Part shown: in pieces, positions 16,454-23,776 of the stretch | Layout of the letters: every line of letters starts with the position of its first letter | Numbering within the stretch: the first letter of the stretch is position 1 | Assembly: GCF_051900415.1 (NCBI RefSeq) | Contig: NZ_JBHZGL010000003.1 | Coordinates: 248,001 to 312,000, forward strand | Direction: 5' to 3' | DNA length: 64,000 nt | Origin: Frateuria_A sp051900415 | GTDB taxonomy: Bacteria > Pseudomonadota > Gammaproteobacteria > Xanthomonadales > Rhodanobacteraceae | Made by a program: the position numbers and the translations under genes | The notes under the pieces: model-generated | Databases searched by the model: none | What the model saw: the letters and a program-made list of their open reading frames with translations, nothing else | What the model was told of the DNA's origin: nothing

Positions 16454-17244
16454 GCCGTCGCATCATTCCCTGCCTGGACGTGCGCGAGGGGCAGGTGGTC
16501 AAGGGCGTGCGCTTCCGCGACCACGCGGTAGTGGGCGGCATCGTCGAGCTGGCGCTGCGCTATCGCGACGCCGGCGCGGATGAATTGGTTTTCTATGACA
16601 TCACCGCCAGCCCGGAAGGCCGCTCGGTGGACCGGGCCTGGGTCGAACGGGTCGCCCGGGAGATCGACATCCCCTTCTGCGTGGCCGGCGGCATCCGCAG
16701 CGTGGAGGACGCACGCGCGGTGCTGTACGCCGGGGCCGACAAGGTCTCGATCAATTCGCCGGCGCTCGAACGGCCGGCGCTGATCGCCGAACTGGCCGAC
16801 GCGTTCGGCGTGCAGTGCATCGTCGTGGGCATCGATTCCCTGCGCGATGAGGACGGGCAGTGGCGGGTGCGCCAGTACACCGGCGATCCGTCGCGCACGC
16901 AGGCGCTGCCGCGGCGCACGCTGGACTGGATCGCCGAGGCGCAGCACCTGGGCGCGGGCGAGATCGTGCTCAATTGCATGGGCAGCGACGGCGTGCGGCA
17001 GGGTTACGACGTGCCGCAACTGGCCCAGGCCCGCGCGGTGTGTGCGGTGCCGCTGATTGCCTCGGGCGGGGCCGGGGCGAGGGAGCATTTCCGCGACGTC
17101 TTCACCGCCGCCGATGTGGACGGTGCGCTCGCCGCAAGCGTGTTCCATTCCGGCGCGATCGAAGTGCCGGCGTTGAAGCGATGGCTGGCGAAGCAGGGCG
17201 TGATGGTGCGCGTCGCCGTCGAACCGGAGACCTGTGATGGTTGA
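16447..17244 (+). CDS. hisF: Imidazole glycerol phosphate synthase, cyclase subunit
   Basis: 265 aa from a GTG (VLSRRIIPCLDVREGQVVKG), the conserved N-terminus of HisF, with catalytic D11. A TIM barrel paired with HisH, it closes the imidazole ring and releases AICAR. The second catalytic Asp region reads CIVVGIDSLRD, and phosphate loops include VAGGIRSVEDA. Overlaps hisIE by 8 nt. The C-terminal extension is slight. Confidence 0.95.
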   Translation: MLSRRIIPCLDVREGQVVKGVRFRDHAVVGGIVELALRYRDAGADELVFYDITASPEGRSVDRAWVERVAREIDIPFCVAGGIRSVEDARAVLYAGADKVSINSPALERPALIAELADAFGVQCIVVGIDSLRDEDGQWRVRQYTGDPSRTQALPRRTLDWIAEAQHLGAGEIVLNCMGSDGVRQGYDVPQLAQARAVCAVPLIASGGAGAREHFRDVFTAADVDGALAASVFHSGAIEVPALKRWLAKQGVMVRVAVEPETCDG

Positions 17245-17848
17245 GCAGATCGACTTCGCCAAGGGCGACGGCCTGGTCCCGGCGATCGTGCAGCACTGGC
17301 TTACGGGCGAGGTGCTGATGCTGGGCTACATGGATGCCGAGGCGCTTGCGGCCACGCGCGACACCGGGCTGGTGAGCTTCCACAGCCGCAGCAAGGGCCG
17401 TCTGTGGACCAAGGGCGAGAGTTCCGGGAACGTGCTGCGGCTCAAGAGCCTGCATGTCGACTGCGATGCGGACGCGTTGCTGGTGCTCGCCGCACCGGCT
17501 GGGCCGACCTGTCATCGCGGCACGTCCAGCTGTTTCGACGGGGCGCAGTTGCCCTTGGGCTTTCTGGCAGAGCTCGATGCACTGGTCGCCCGGCGTGCGG
17601 CCGAGCGACCGGCCGGCAGTTACACGACGAAGCTGTTCGAGGGAGGCATTCGCCGGATCGCCCAGAAGATCGGCGAGGAGGGCGTGGAAACCGCGCTTGC
17701 CGCCGTCGCGCAGGGCGATGCGGAGCTGCTCGGTGAAGCGGCGGATCTGCTGTTCCACCTCACCGTCGCCCTGCGGGCGCGGGGGCTGGGGCTCGCGGAT
17801 GCGGCTGCGGTGCTGGCTGACCGGCACGCGCAACGCTCCGCCGAATGA
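17237..17848 (+). CDS. hisI: Bifunctional phosphoribosyl-AMP cyclohydrolase / phosphoribosyl-ATP pyrophosphatase
   Basis: 203 aa HisIE fusion carrying steps 2 and 3 of the pathway. The HisI half (about 1-110) shows SFHSRSKGRLWTKGESSGN and the metal-binding CDADALLVL and GPTCHRG. The HisE half (about 115-203) shows the helical EEGVETALAA and EAADLLFHLTVAL. ATG at 17237 is used; a GTG one codon earlier is possible. It is the last gene, and a REP palindrome begins 3 nt after its stop. Confidence 0.95.
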   Translation: MVEQIDFAKGDGLVPAIVQHWLTGEVLMLGYMDAEALAATRDTGLVSFHSRSKGRLWTKGESSGNVLRLKSLHVDCDADALLVLAAPAGPTCHRGTSSCFDGAQLPLGFLAELDALVARRAAERPAGSYTTKLFEGGIRRIAQKIGEEGVETALAAVAQGDAELLGEAADLLFHLTVALRARGLGLADAAAVLADRHAQRSAE

Positions 17849-17850
17849 CG

Positions 17851-18280
17851 GTAGGAGCGCACCTTGTGCGCGACCGCCATGCGGGCATGTGCCAAGTGCC
17901 CACCTTTGCCGGTCGCGCCCAGGTGCGCTCCTACAAGGGGCCGATCAGGGATGGGCAGCCATCACTGCCTGCGACTGTTTAGGCGGCTGAAACGGCACGG
18001 TCAGATGATTCGGCGACCCTTGTAGGAGCGCCCTTGGGCGCGACTGCCATGCCGGCCTGTACCCGAGGCCGCCGTTGCCGGTCGCGCCCAGGTGCGCTCC
18101 TACAAGGGGTCGATCAGGGATGGGCAGCCATCACTGCCTGCGACTGTTTAGGTGGCTGGAATGGCACGGTCGGATGATTCGGCGACTCTTGTAGGAGCGC
18201 CCTTGGGCGCGACTGCCATGCCGGCCTGTACCCGAGCCCGCCGTTGTCGGTCGCGCCCAAGGGCGCTCCTGCAGGTCGGC
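17851..18280. repeat. Three tandem REP-plus-gene-tail units (about 168-bp period)
   Basis: Three copies of an imperfect palindrome that begins GTAGGAGCGC and ends with its complement: 17851-17934, 18022-18103 and 18191-18272. Between them, two roughly 60-bp segments (from 17945 and from 18114) are near-copies of the last 20 codons of the C13 peptidase gene, which itself ends at 18281. The period is 169 then 167 nt. The two extra tails still read TVPFQPPKQSQAVMAAHP-stop on the minus strand, versus TVPFQPATQPQAAMAAHP-stop in the gene. This looks like two rounds of tandem duplication of [gene tail + REP]. Confidence 0.9.
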
Positions 18281-19294
18281 TCAGGGATGGGCAGCCATCG
18301 CCGCCTGCGGCTGGGTTGCGGGCTGGAAGGGGACGGTCGGACCAAGCTCCAATCCGTCCCGCCATCGCGCCAATTGCGCGGCGATGCCTTTGCCGACCGC
18401 CATCTGCGGTTCCGACGGGAGCAGGCGGTCCTGTCGCTCCCACTTTGCGATCTCGCCCTTGGCCTGCGCGAACGCGGCAATGAAATCCGGGGTGCGGTTC
18501 AGCGCGTCGACCAGCCAGGCGCGGCCGAAATAGGTCGCCGCCGAGTCGTTGCCGCAGCCGAATGAGCTGCGGTCGCTGCGTGCAGCGGTGAGTACCAGGG
18601 TGCCGTCGCCCTGCAGCGGCGGGATGAAGCCCCCGGAGTAGCAGGCGTTGACCACCATGACCTTCCACTTGAACGGTCGCGCCGCCAGGATCGCTCCCAG
18701 GTCCTGCGCGCCGATCTGGTCCAGCGGCAGCGGGTCCATGTCCACCAGCAGGGTATGGTCCTCGCTGCCGTGGGTGGTCAGGTAGAGCAGCAGGATGTCC
18801 TGTTGCGGGTCCATGGCGTCCGCCAGGCCATCGAGCGCGCTTTCCAGGTTGCTCCAGGTGGCCAGAGGCCGCGTGGAAAGCGTGTCCGGGGAGTTCTCCA
18901 GCACCAGTGCGTGCGCGGTGGGACCGAAGTGTCGGGTAAACAGGCGCGCGGCGTATTCCGCTTCGTTGTGGAAGACAGCCTCGGTGCCGTCGCCGGCAAA
19001 GGCGAGCAGGTACAGGTTGGGCTTGCCGGGAATGCGGGGACGTAGCTTCGCGAGCGCGGTATCCAGCAACTTTGGCTGGGTGTAGAGCACCTGCTCGGGC
19101 GTGGGCGCCTGCTCTGGCCAATCGTCCTGCGGCGGCGCGGGCGCCTCGGCGTCGTCCAGCCATGCTGGCGCCGAATGAGCGGGCGGTGGCACGCGTGACG
19201 CCTGCGCAGCCGGATGAGGCCGCCAGCCTTGCACCAGCAGCATCGCCAGCACGCCGGCGGCAAACGCGAGCAGGGCGATCAGGCTGCCGCGCAT
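18281..19294 (-). CDS. Membrane-anchored C13 (legumain/caspase-like) cysteine peptidase
   Basis: 337 aa. An N-terminal hydrophobic anchor (about residues 4-22, SLIALLAFAAGVLAMLL) is followed by a Pro-rich linker, then the caspase-fold domain. The catalytic pair is H175 in ILLLYLTTHGSED and C218 in VMVVNACYSGGF, as in Pfam Peptidase_C13. The active site should face the periplasm. Substrate unknown. It is the fourth gene of the mtn operon, starting 7 nt after the mtnC stop, so it is co-transcribed with methionine salvage genes. The start at 19294 is chosen because the longer frame overlaps mtnC in another phase. The last 20 codons are duplicated downstream. Confidence 0.85.
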   Translation of the reverse strand: MRGSLIALLAFAAGVLAMLLVQGWRPHPAAQASRVPPPAHSAPAWLDDAEAPAPPQDDWPEQAPTPEQVLYTQPKLLDTALAKLRPRIPGKPNLYLLAFAGDGTEAVFHNEAEYAARLFTRHFGPTAHALVLENSPDTLSTRPLATWSNLESALDGLADAMDPQQDILLLYLTTHGSEDHTLLVDMDPLPLDQIGAQDLGAILAARPFKWKVMVVNACYSGGFIPPLQGDGTLVLTAARSDRSSFGCGNDSAATYFGRAWLVDALNRTPDFIAAFAQAKGEIAKWERQDRLLPSEPQMAVGKGIAAQLARWRDGLELGPTVPFQPATQPQAAMAAHP

Positions 19295-19301
19295 GACGGC
19301 G

Positions 19302-19988
19302 TCAGGGCTCGATGGCGTCGAAGTCCGCGTAGGCGGGGTGGCGCGGCTCGGCTGGCAACACCTGCGGTGCGCGCAACAGCCAGCCAGTCTGCATGCCGGC
19401 GGCGCGGGCGGCGTCCAGTTCCTCGACGATGTCGGAAAGGAACAGGATGTGCTCCGGCCGTTCGCCGATCGCCTCGGCGATGGTCGCGTAGGAGGCCGAT
19501 TCGCGCTTGGGCCCGGTCTGGGTGTCGAAGTAGCCGGCAAACATCGGCGTCAGATCGCCGGCATCGCTGTAGCGGAAGAACAGCTTCTGCGCCGGCACCG
19601 AACCGGATGAGTAGACGTACAGGTGCAGGCCCTCGGCGCGCCAGGCGTGCAGGCGGGCGGATACCTCCGGATAGACGTGCGCGCGGTACTCGCCGGCCTC
19701 GTAGCCTTCCTGCCAGATCATGCCCTGCAGCGCCTTGAGCGCGGTGGACTTGCGGTCCTGGTCGATCCAGCCGAGCAGCAGTTCGATGATCTCCTGGCGG
19801 CTGGCTTCGATGATGCCGGCTTCCTTTGCCGCCTCGTGCAGCCAATGCTGCACTTCCGGCTTGTCGGCATGCGTCTCGATGAAGGCGGGCAGGCGCTTGC
19901 GGGCGTACGGGAACAGTACGTCCTTGACGAAGTCGATCGAGCTGGTGGTGCCCTCGATGTCGGTGACGATGGCGCGGATCGTGGTCAT
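19302..19988 (-). CDS. mtnC: Enolase-phosphatase E1 (2,3-diketo-5-methylthiopentyl-1-phosphate enolase/phosphatase)
   Basis: 228 aa HAD-superfamily enzyme. The motif AIVTDIEGTTSSIDF carries the nucleophile D10 and the family-specific Glu (E12) in place of the usual second Asp. SSGSVPAQKLFF and FLSDIVEELDAA are the later HAD motifs. It converts the diketo intermediate of methionine salvage to acireductone, the substrate of MtnD next door. The start at 19988 gives the normal length. The 94-nt gap to mtnD contains a REP palindrome. Confidence 0.95.
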   Translation of the reverse strand: MTTIRAIVTDIEGTTSSIDFVKDVLFPYARKRLPAFIETHADKPEVQHWLHEAAKEAGIIEASRQEIIELLLGWIDQDRKSTALKALQGMIWQEGYEAGEYRAHVYPEVSARLHAWRAEGLHLYVYSSGSVPAQKLFFRYSDAGDLTPMFAGYFDTQTGPKRESASYATIAEAIGERPEHILFLSDIVEELDAARAAGMQTGWLLRAPQVLPAEPRHPAYADFDAIEP

Positions 19989-20032
19989 GGGCGGCACGTG
20001 TTCGGGGAGACGGCAAGGATAGCCGAGGTCCC

Positions 20033-20054
20033 GTAGGGTGGGCTTCAGCCCACC
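20033..20054. repeat. REP palindrome, GTAGGGTGGGC family
   Basis: GTAG followed by the short hairpin GGTGGGCTTCAGCCCACC, between mtnC and mtnD. The same element recurs at 46812, and composite forms occur at 25972 and 60667. In the mRNA it could form a stable hairpin that modulates expression or stability between the two genes. Confidence 0.8.
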
Positions 20055-20082
20055 GAAGCCTCGCGGCGAATCGAAGGTGGAC

Positions 20083-20637
20083 TCAGCGCGTGGTGGGTTC
20101 CATGCGCGGAAAGCGCTCGGCGATGTCGGTGCCGGTGAAATTGGCGACCCAGCCTTCCTTGTTGGTGAACAGGCGGATGGCGACAAAGTAGGGCGATTCG
20201 CTCATGTCGAACCAGTGCGGCGTCCCGTCGGGCACGCCGATCAGGTCGCCGGCCTCGCACAGCACGTCGTAGACCCTGCCGCCGACATGCAGCGTGAACT
20301 GGCCGCTGCCGGCAACGAAGAAGCGGACCTCGTCCTCGCTGTGCGTGTGTTCGCTCAGGAACTTCTGGCGGAGCGTGGCGCGCTCCGGATGATCCGGTGC
20401 CAGGCTGATGACGTCGACCGACTGGTAGCCCTCGTCGCGCATCAGGCGGTCGATGTCCGTGCGGTAGGCGGCGATCACGTCGTCCTGGCTGGCGCCGGGC
20501 GCGATGGGAGCGTTGGCTTCCCACTGCTCGAAGCGGACGCCCACCTTGCCAAGTTCACGGGCGATATCGGCCGGCGCGATATGCACCGACACAGGCGTGG
20601 AAGGCTGGGCGTCTTCGTAGATGCGCAGGCGGCTCAT
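20083..20637 (-). CDS. mtnD: Acireductone dioxygenase
   Basis: 184 aa cupin. The metal ligands H97, H99 and E103 (SEHTHSEDEVRFF) and H141 (DGTPHWFD) are all present and match the ARD family spacing. With Fe2+ it yields the methionine precursor 2-keto-4-methylthiobutyrate and formate; with Ni2+ family members make a dead-end product. The start MSRLRIYED at 20637 overlaps the mtnB stop by 4 nt. Confidence 0.96.
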   Translation of the reverse strand: MSRLRIYEDAQPSTPVSVHIAPADIARELGKVGVRFEQWEANAPIAPGASQDDVIAAYRTDIDRLMRDEGYQSVDVISLAPDHPERATLRQKFLSEHTHSEDEVRFFVAGSGQFTLHVGGRVYDVLCEAGDLIGVPDGTPHWFDMSESPYFVAIRLFTNKEGWVANFTGTDIAERFPRMEPTTR

Positions 20638-21278
20638 GCGGACAGTCTCCTCAGGTCGAGCTCGCAACCGAGCAGGAATTCCAGCGCTTCCAGATGGCGG
20701 CGTGCCTCGGCCATGTCGGCGCCCCAGGTGTAGATCCCGTGGCCGTCGATCAGGTAGGCATGCAACGGCTTGCCCGCATCCAGCCAGGCGTCGATGCGCT
20801 CGACCAGTTCGGGCATGTGCTGGGTGTTGGGGAACACCGGGATCTCCAGCACGCTCTCGTGCGTGGTGTAGCCGGTGATGGCCTTCTGCAGCTCCCAGCC
20901 TTCCAGCCGCACGGCGCCCTCGCCCGCGAACAGCCGCGACGCCACGCTCTGCGTGCGGGAGTGTGTATGAAGCACTACCTGCGCTTGGGGCAACCGGCGG
21001 TAGGCCTGCGTGTGCAGCCCGGTTTCGGCACTGGGACGGGCGCGGGTGCCCACCGCATGGCCTGCCATGTCTACCAGCATGATGTCCTCGCGGCCCAGGC
21101 GTCCCTTGTCACGGCCGGAAATCGTGATGGCCGCGAGTTCGTCGTTCACGCGCATCGAGAAGTTGCTGCTGGTGGCGGGCGTCCAGCCAAGCGAGGCAAG
21201 CTCGCGCGCGGCCTCGGCGATGGCGTCGGCGCAGAGCGCGAAGCGGGCGGGGTCGACGGAGGAGGGCAGTTCCTGCAT
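20634..21278 (-). CDS. mtnB: Methylthioribulose-1-phosphate dehydratase
   Basis: 214 aa class II aldolase-fold zinc enzyme. It shows TPATSSNFSMRV near the start of the domain, the zinc-binding VVLHTHSRTQSV and a C-terminal DGHGIYTWG. It dehydrates methylthioribulose-1-phosphate, the step before MtnC. It is the first gene of the operon. The ATG at 21278 has almost no Shine-Dalgarno site and follows a leader of about 22 nt. Genes for the earlier steps (mtnA and the nucleosidase or phosphorylase) are not adjacent. Confidence 0.94.
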   Translation of the reverse strand: MQELPSSVDPARFALCADAIAEAARELASLGWTPATSSNFSMRVNDELAAITISGRDKGRLGREDIMLVDMAGHAVGTRARPSAETGLHTQAYRRLPQAQVVLHTHSRTQSVASRLFAGEGAVRLEGWELQKAITGYTTHESVLEIPVFPNTQHMPELVERIDAWLDAGKPLHAYLIDGHGIYTWGADMAEARRHLEALEFLLGCELDLRRLSA

Positions 21279-21283
21279 GGTGG

Positions 21284-21334
21284 TTTGGACGTCTAAACGG
21301 TGCGCGACTATAACACGCCGGCCTGTGCGCCCAA
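21284..21334 (-). promoter_or_regulatory. mtn operon promoter with a near-palindromic operator candidate
   Basis: On the minus strand, TTGGGC (21329-21334), a 16-nt spacer and TATAGT (21307-21312) form a reasonable sigma70 promoter with a start near 21300. Between this start and the mtnB ATG lies TTTAGACGTCCAAA (21284-21297), a 14-bp near-palindrome with 12 matching positions. Its core is close to the AGACGTCT met-box unit of enterobacterial MetJ, though only one such unit is seen. It is well placed for repression. Confidence 0.5.
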
Positions 21335-21440
21335 TGGCAAATGCGAGTCGTTCTCGCAAGTCAGGTGGAATTGACGTTTGCGGCGTACCATCGCGACAGG
21401 CTGCCGCGTCCGCGGTGGCGGAAACAACGGAGGTTCAACC

Positions 21441-21776
21441 ATGTCGCAAGAAAAAGACGTCGAATCGCGTCGTCGCTTCCTGAAAGTCGCGGCCGGCACT
21501 GCGGCGGCCGCCGCGGTCGTCGGTGGGTTGCCGCGCTTCGCGCGTGCCGCTGACCTGCCGCACGTGGCCGAGTCCGACCCGACGGCGAAGGCGCTCGATT
21601 ATGTCGAGGACGCCAGCAAGTCGAAGAATCCCAAGCACAAGCCCGGCGATGTCTGCGCGAACTGCCAGTTCTATACCGACCCCAGCGCCAAGGCTTACGG
21701 TCCCTGTCAGTTGTTCCCCGGCAAGTCGGTGAACGCCAAGGGCTGGTGTGTCTCGCACACGGCCAGGAAGGCCTGA
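21441..21776 (+). CDS. High-potential iron-sulfur protein (HiPIP), Tat-exported
   Basis: 111 aa. A twin-arginine signal (RRRFLK at residues 10-15, then a hydrophobic Ala-rich stretch) targets the folded protein to the periplasm. The cluster cysteines are C72, C75, C89 and C103 (CANC, GPCQLF, GWCVS), matching the HiPIP pattern. It holds one 4Fe-4S cluster and carries single electrons in the periplasm. The ATG has a strong ACGGAGG site. It stands alone, divergent from the mtn operon. Confidence 0.95.
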   Translation: MSQEKDVESRRRFLKVAAGTAAAAAVVGGLPRFARAADLPHVAESDPTAKALDYVEDASKSKNPKHKPGDVCANCQFYTDPSAKAYGPCQLFPGKSVNAKGWCVSHTARKA

Positions 21777-22247
21777 GTACGCGCGCACTTGTTCGACGCG
21801 CGTCGCGTCGAGAATTCACGTGTGAGGAAAGGGGCCGATCGGCCAGTCTGAAAAGTGCTGCCCAGACGCGTCAGGCTGAGGAGCTGACCCGCCTGACGCG
21901 CCGGGCGGCGATCCGGGGCCCACTGCCAAGTGATCAACCCTCGGAACACAGATGATACTCCCGTGGGGGCCAGTTCGGATGCGGGTCGCTGGATTTTTTA
22001 TCGGAAAACTTCCGTTAAGTTCATAAATATCAATAGCTTGGAACGATAAATAGTTCGCGGGCGTATCTTCCGCTATTGTTATTTTTCAGTTAAGTGTCGC
22101 GTCCGCCCACGAACGTCGCCGAACGAGCGGGTTTCTGAAATCCGTGTGTATGCTTACGGGAGGGCGGCCAGAAAGCCGCTTGTCCGGGAGGATGCAAGGT
22201 TGGCTCAAACGCACCCCGCAAGCGGGTGACTGCCCGGTAACCGTACG
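21777..22247. other. Convergent intergenic region with an AT-rich patch and hairpins
   Basis: About 470 nt between the 3' end of the HiPIP gene and the 3' end of a permease, so no gene promoter is needed here. It contains an inverted repeat GCGTCAGGC/GCCTGACGC (21868-21899) that may be part of the HiPIP terminator but lacks a T-run. A patch at about 21990-22095 is markedly richer in A and T than anything nearby. This is followed by a hairpin-rich stretch (GCGGCCAGAAAGCCGC near 22165 and ACCCCGCAAGCGGGT near 22215). No protein gene is convincing; a small RNA is possible. Confidence 0.5.
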
Positions 22248-23702
22248 TCAGTTGCCGGCTGAAGCCGACGCATTGCGCAACTGGCTATGCCGGCGGCCGT
22301 AGGCGAAATAGATCACCAACCCGACCGCCGTCCAGATTCCCAGCATCAGCCACTGATACCAGTTTTCCCAGTAGAGCAGCGTCAGGCAGCTCAGCACGCC
22401 CAGCGTGCAGGTCACCGGTGCCCACGGCACGCGGAAGGTGCGAGGCAGTTCCGGCTGGGTATGACGCAGGACCAGTACGCCGGCGCACACCGCCACGAAC
22501 GCGATCAACGTGCCCATCGAAACCAGGTCGCCCAGGATATCGAGCGGGAAGACCGCAGCCAACGCGGCAATGCCTAGGCCGGTGATCACGGTATTGATGT
22601 GCGGCGTGCGGTAGCGGGGGTGGATCTTGGCAAAGACCGGCGGCAGCAGTCCGTCGCGGCCCATGATCATAAAGATGCGCGGCTGCGCGATGATCATCAC
22701 CAACACCACCGAGGACAGGCCGATCAGCGCGCCGACCTCGACCAGCCAGCGCAGCCATTCCAGTTCCGCGTGCGCCTTGACGGCCGTGACCACCGGCTCG
22801 GCCGTGCCCAGCAGCTTGAACGGCAACAGACCGGTGATGACTGCCGCCATGCCCACGTAGAGCACGGTACAGATGGCCAGCGAGGCGATCGTGGCGATGG
22901 GCAGGTCGCGCTGCGGGTTCTTTGCCTCCTGCGCGGCGGTCGAGGTCGCCTCGAAACCGATGTACGCGAAGAACACCAGCGTCGACGCGCGCATGATGCC
23001 GGACCAGCCGAACTTCTCCGGTCCTTCGTTGGTCGGGATGAACGGGTGCCAGAGCTCCGGGTTCACGTAGCGCCAGCCGGCCACGATCACCACCACGATC
23101 AGGCCGACCTTGAGTAACACCATGGCGACGTTCGCGCCGCTGGATTCGCGGATACCCACGTAGCACAGCCAGGTCAGCGCCAGCACGATGGCCACGGCAG
23201 GCAGGTTGAACAATGCGCCGGTGCTCACCAGGTGTCCGCCCTGGTAGGCAAGGGGGGCGGTCGTGAGGGCGGCGGGCAGATGGATGCCGATATGGTCCAT
23301 CAGACTCACGAAGTACCCGGTCCAACTCACCGCCACCGCGGAGGCCGATACGCCGTACTCGAGCACCATGTTCCACCCGATGAACCAGGCGACCAGTTCA
23401 CCCAGCGTCGCGTAGGCATAGGAATAGGAGCTGCCCGACATCGGGATCAGCGTGGCGAATTCGGCATAGCACAGCGCAGTGAAGCTGCAGCACACCGCCG
23501 CGATGATGAAGGCGAGGATCACCGCCGGGCCGGCATGTTCGGCCGCGGCCTGCCCAGTGATCACGAAGATGCCGCCACCGATCACCGCGCCGATGCCCAG
23601 TGCGGTCAATCCCCATGGGCCCAGCGTGCGGCGCAGGCCGGGGCCGTGCGCGTCGTCGGCGTCGGAGAAGTCGGTCTTGCGGGCGAGCAGTTGCTTCAGC
23701 AT
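22248..23702 (-). CDS. APC-family amino acid permease (CAT-like), second of a tandem pair
   Basis: 484 aa with about 12 hydrophobic spans. The first span has the APC signature ALGIGAVIGGGIFVITGQAAA. FAYIGFEATSTAAQEAKNPQRDLP is the conserved loop after span 6. The cationic amino acid transporter (CAT) subgroup is the best match; substrate is not determinable. Start chosen at 23702 (MLKQLLARKTDF), which has a GGAA site at a suitable distance; ATGs at 23708 and 23718 are possible. It is similar throughout to the next permease, so the pair probably arose by duplication. Confidence 0.9.
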   Translation of the reverse strand: MLKQLLARKTDFSDADDAHGPGLRRTLGPWGLTALGIGAVIGGGIFVITGQAAAEHAGPAVILAFIIAAVCCSFTALCYAEFATLIPMSGSSYSYAYATLGELVAWFIGWNMVLEYGVSASAVAVSWTGYFVSLMDHIGIHLPAALTTAPLAYQGGHLVSTGALFNLPAVAIVLALTWLCYVGIRESSGANVAMVLLKVGLIVVVIVAGWRYVNPELWHPFIPTNEGPEKFGWSGIMRASTLVFFAYIGFEATSTAAQEAKNPQRDLPIATIASLAICTVLYVGMAAVITGLLPFKLLGTAEPVVTAVKAHAELEWLRWLVEVGALIGLSSVVLVMIIAQPRIFMIMGRDGLLPPVFAKIHPRYRTPHINTVITGLGIAALAAVFPLDILGDLVSMGTLIAFVAVCAGVLVLRHTQPELPRTFRVPWAPVTCTLGVLSCLTLLYWENWYQWLMLGIWTAVGLVIYFAYGRRHSQLRNASASAGN

Positions 23703-23721
23703 GGGCATTCCGGACATGAAA

Positions 23722-23745
23722 CCGGCACGGTTTTCACCGTGCCGG
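23722..23745 (-). terminator. Strong hairpin between the two permease genes
   Basis: CCGGCACGGT and ACCGTGCCGG arms (10 bp, perfect) around a 4-nt loop, directly upstream of the second permease start. There is no T-run, so it may attenuate or stabilise rather than terminate. It could limit expression of the downstream permease relative to the first. Confidence 0.45.
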
Positions 23746-23776
23746 CGGGTTTTCACTGGAGAGGAGACGCCAAGCG

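Noticed and set aside
17851..18280. CRISPR array
   Set aside because: Only three units with a 168-nt period, palindromic inside, and with related rather than unique spacers; it is a REP/gene-tail tandem repeat.
18114..19163. A second 349-codon minus-strand frame over the peptidase gene
   Set aside because: It is the out-of-frame reading of the peptidase gene and only resembles it at the end because it runs into a duplicated gene tail.
21284..21297. A true MetJ operator
   Set aside because: Only one met-box-like unit is present; MetJ needs at least two adjacent units. Kept only as a generic operator candidate.
22100..22247. c-di-GMP or other riboswitch before the permease end
   Set aside because: The stretch has hairpins and a GGATGCAAGG piece, but it does not match a consensus I know. 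It lies at a gene's 3' end and, on the plus strand, would read into antisense of the permease.
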